DNA of 8,334 bases from assembly GCA_002787175.1 (NCBI GenBank), contig PCWC01000023.1, positions 1 through 8,334 of the forward strand. The letters run 5' to 3'. Made by a program: the position numbers and the translations under genes. Origin of the DNA: Parcubacteria group bacterium CG11_big_fil_rev_8_21_14_0_20_39_22 (GTDB lineage: Bacteria; Patescibacteriota; Minisyncoccia; Phycocordibacterales; GCA-002787175). The notes below the pieces were generated by a model, which was not told the origin of the DNA, made no database searches, and saw only the letters and a program-made list of their open reading frames with translations. Below, piece by piece: positions 6,860 through 8,334 of the stretch (position 1 is the first letter of the stretch; every line of letters begins with the position of its first letter).

Positions 6860-6880
6860 TGTAGCATGTAACGTGTAACA
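6860..6880 (+). repeat. Three imperfect 7-base tandem repeats after comM
   Basis: TGTAGCA, TGTAACG and TGTAACA stand head to tail eleven bases after the comM stop. They resemble the GTAAC words after pnp. The unit count is small, so chance or replication slippage is possible. No function is apparent. Confidence 0.4.
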
Positions 6881-6939
6881 CTCGGCCTGCAACACACAAC
6901 TAACAATATAGAACATACAATTTGCAAAACGTCGATTAC

Positions 6940-6976
6940 AAAAAGCGGGTTTTACCTTTGGCAAAACCCGCTTTTT
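6940..6976. terminator. Bidirectional terminator between comM and the M23 gene
   Basis: AAAAAGCGGGTTTT (6940-6953) pairs perfectly with AAAACCCGCTTTTT (6963-6976), a 14-bp stem with a 9-base loop that can add a CC/GG pair. A and T tracts at the two ends make it a good rho-independent terminator on both strands, as expected between convergent genes. It lies 91 bases past the comM stop and 33 bases past the stop of the minus-strand gene. Confidence 0.92.
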
Positions 6977-7008
6977 AAGTTTGAGTTGCGTACCCTAATT
7001 TCTAATCC

Positions 7009-8004
7009 TTAAAACGGATTCCTTGCACCGCGTATTTCAAAATGCAGATGGGGACCAGTCGAGTTTCCAGTTGAACCAACGTACCCAATAACTTGCCCCT
7101 TAACAACCTCACGTCCCGCCCAGACTATATGTTTACTTAAGTGTGCGTATATAGTTTGGGAGCCATTATTATGCTTTATGACAACATAGATTCCATAACC
7201 TCCGTTCCATCCTGTGCTTCGGCTCACAATAACCGTACCTGATGCCGATGCAACAACAGGAGTCCCTACAGGAGCCCCGAGGTCAATCGCATTGTAACCA
7301 TGTAGTCCTTGTGTCTTAACAGCACTACTTACAGGATGAGTATAGTAACCTTCATAGTGAGGAGCATTGGAACCCTTTACAGTAGCAGTAGCCTTTGATT
7401 TTCCAGAGTATGTAGGAGCTGAGACCGACATTTCTCCATCAGGAATAATTATCTCATCTCCTACAGCAATGGTCTGACCGTTAGCTATCCCATTGTATTG
7501 TGCGATTTCCTTAGTGTCAGCACTATATTTTTTTGCTATAGAATCTATAGTTTCTCCATTCTTAACAGTATGGCGAACACCCGTAATAGGCAAAATGATA
7601 AGAGTCTGTCCTTCGTGTATAACAGAATTCTTCATATTATTCGCCCAAATAATAGTATTCACCGACACATCAAACATCGCCGCAATTTGAGAAAGTGAGT
7701 CACCAGCTCGAACCACATAAATACTTATTTGTCCGAAAGATGGTACATTTTCTTCTATATCCGCAAGAGTTCCCCTGGGTCCCGATTCTGGAAGCAAAGC
7801 GCTTCCGCCCACAATAGTAATATCGCCTCCTCCCTTAGCTGGATTTGGATCAAAATTACGAGCAGCTTGGAGCAAATGTATTGTTTGAGAATTAGAAACG
7901 TCTGCCGTAAGAGAGGCGACCGCTTTTTCTCCAACAAAAAGATTTGAAACGAAAGACAAAATGCCCGCGTAAGCAAAAGCGGGGAAAATAGATATAACTA
8001 TCAA
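7009..8004 (-). CDS. Secreted LysM/M23 peptidoglycan endopeptidase
   Basis: This is an exported murein hydrolase of the M23 (lysostaphin/LytM-like) group, which cuts peptide cross-links in peptidoglycan using zinc. From the TTG at 8004 it has 331 residues: a hydrophobic segment (about 1-18, AFAYAG resembling a cleavage site), a linker with GGGDITIVGGSALLP (58-72), LysM repeat 1 (about 96-138), LysM repeat 2 (about 145-188) and an M23 domain (about 215-330). Metal and catalytic candidates are H235 and D241 in LHGYNAIDLGAP, H288 in YAHLS, and H319/H321 in GPHLHFEIR. The LysM repeats should anchor it to glycan chains. The TTG is the only conventional start in the open frame, but it cuts the signal sequence short and removes its basic region, so the real protein is probably longer (see 8005-8209). 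There is no Shine-Dalgarno. It is convergent with comM and ends before the shared terminator. Confidence 0.93.
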   Translation of the reverse strand: MIVISIFPAFAYAGILSFVSNLFVGEKAVASLTADVSNSQTIHLLQAARNFDPNPAKGGGDITIVGGSALLPESGPRGTLADIEENVPSFGQISIYVVRAGDSLSQIAAMFDVSVNTIIWANNMKNSVIHEGQTLIILPITGVRHTVKNGETIDSIAKKYSADTKEIAQYNGIANGQTIAVGDEIIIPDGEMSVSAPTYSGKSKATATVKGSNAPHYEGYYTHPVSSAVKTQGLHGYNAIDLGAPVGTPVVASASGTVIVSRSTGWNGGYGIYVVIKHNNGSQTIYAHLSKHIVWAGREVVKGQVIGYVGSTGNSTGPHLHFEIRGARNPF

Positions 8005-8209
8005 CGAGAGGGTGTAGATAATACGCTTTCCGATAAAAAGCGTGTCAAACCTCGTCTTTTTCGCCTCCCCCAGTTTATTTCCACTCTTTGAGGAAGGGTC
8101 TTGTAGTTTAGGTAAAATAAGCTCTAAAAGTTAAAGTTTTCCTATACTTTCTGTAAAAAACGGCTTTAAATAGCCATTTTGTCTGACAGTTCACTCTTTT
8201 CTTAAACAT
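8005..8209 (-). other. Probable 5' coding extension of the M23 gene, start unresolved
   Basis: The M23 frame stays open for 42 codons above the TTG, back to a stop at 8131-8133, and reads KKTRFDTLFIGKRIIYTLS immediately before the hydrophobic segment: a proper basic region and full-length membrane helix. No ATG, GTG or TTG occurs in this extension; only CTG (8071-8073) or ATT (8116-8118) could start it. A second frame begins at ATG 8207-8209 and encodes a basic 33-residue peptide (MFKKRVNCQTKW, then RKYRKTLT) that ends at 8108. Removing one base from the AAAA run at 8126-8129 would fuse this frame to the M23 frame as RKTLT-LELILPKLQDP, giving 399 residues. This suggests a frameshift, whether a sequencing error, a real mutation or recoding; a noncanonical start is the alternative. 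Confidence 0.55.
8155..8180 (-). terminator. Terminator-like hairpin between promoter and M23 frame
   Basis: Read on the minus strand, AAAATGGCT pairs with AGCCGTTTT (9 pairs including one T-G wobble) around an ATTTAA loop, and six T in a row end at 8155. If the segment is untranslated leader, it could be an attenuator for the peptidase gene. If the extension from 8209 is coding, the resemblance is accidental. It is short, and the evidence is balanced. Confidence 0.35.
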
Positions 8210-8213
8210 AGTT

Positions 8214-8241
8214 ATTATATTCGAAGTGGGTAAAAAGTCAA
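8214..8241 (-). promoter_or_regulatory. Consensus-like promoter for the M23 gene
   Basis: On the minus strand TTGACT (8241-8236) and a perfect TATAAT (8219-8214) are separated by 16 bases, the strongest promoter match in the window. Transcription should begin around 8206-8209, within or beside the ATG at 8209. That supports 8209 as a leaderless start or a very short leader. Confidence 0.75.
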
Positions 8242-8334
8242 TGCAATGAATAAGTCCACCCTCTTTTGCACTCTACTTGTAATCTCTTCATATAATACTC
8301 GGACCCAGTTAATACCTCAAGCGGTGTATTTTTG
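8242..8334. promoter_or_regulatory. Overlapping promoter-like sites at the right edge
   Basis: On the plus strand TTGCAC (8266-8271) and TATAAT (8291-8296) are 19 bases apart and could serve a gene beyond the window. On the minus strand TTGAGG (8320-8315) and TATTAT (8297-8292) are 17 bases apart. The two -10 sites overlap because the region is nearly symmetric, so at most one may be used. No gene can be called in this segment. Confidence 0.35.

Noticed and set aside
7493..7976. Plus- and minus-strand frames overlapping the M23 gene
   Set aside because: The LysM repeats and linker of the M23 protein explain this stretch; the others have no recognisable features.
1..8334. Recoded UGA (as in Gracilibacteria/Absconditabacteria)
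   Set aside because: No gene has an internal in-frame TGA, and TGA serves as the stop of the membrane protein gene.

Overview
The window looks like a chromosomal segment of a small-genome, AT-leaning bacterium, most likely Patescibacteria (candidate phyla radiation, Parcubacteria-like). This is inference from three things: a DksA/TraR-type protein with a degenerate zinc finger, a double-LysM M23 peptidase with a signal peptide, and the near absence of Shine-Dalgarno (GGAGG-like) sequences before the starts. Stops are TAG, TAA and TGA and no gene has an internal in-frame TGA, so the standard code applies. There are no tRNAs, rRNAs, CRISPR arrays, transposases or recognisable defence genes.

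Layout. Positions 1-118 hold four consecutive stem-loops. A NYN/LabA-like nuclease gene follows (142-678, +) and ends at a rho-independent-type hairpin. The next 400 bases are noncoding: a 164-base imperfect palindrome, a candidate promoter and a long leader hairpin immediately before pnp (1083-3203, +; polynucleotide phosphorylase). A 662-base noncoding stretch contains a second, larger palindrome (3358-3617) that shares a core motif with the first. Then come a single-pass membrane protein of unknown function (3866-4858, +), a DksA/TraR-like protein (4929-5291, +) and a ComM/YifB-type AAA+ ATPase (5314-6849, +), the last two probably one transcription unit. A strong bidirectional terminator separates comM from the convergent LysM/M23 endopeptidase gene (7009-8004, -). 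That gene's frame stays open upstream of the conventional start and has a consensus promoter at 8214-8241.

How the genes relate. NYN nuclease and PNPase both act in RNA processing or decay and lie side by side. DksA-like and ComM proteins touch transcription control and DNA branch migration. The M23 protein is an exported cell-wall hydrolase. Overall this is a housekeeping region. The least explained parts are noncoding: the paired palindromes around pnp, the pnp leader hairpin, the hairpin array at the left edge, and the unresolved 5' end of the peptidase gene, where a one-base difference in a run of four A would join a much longer N-terminus.
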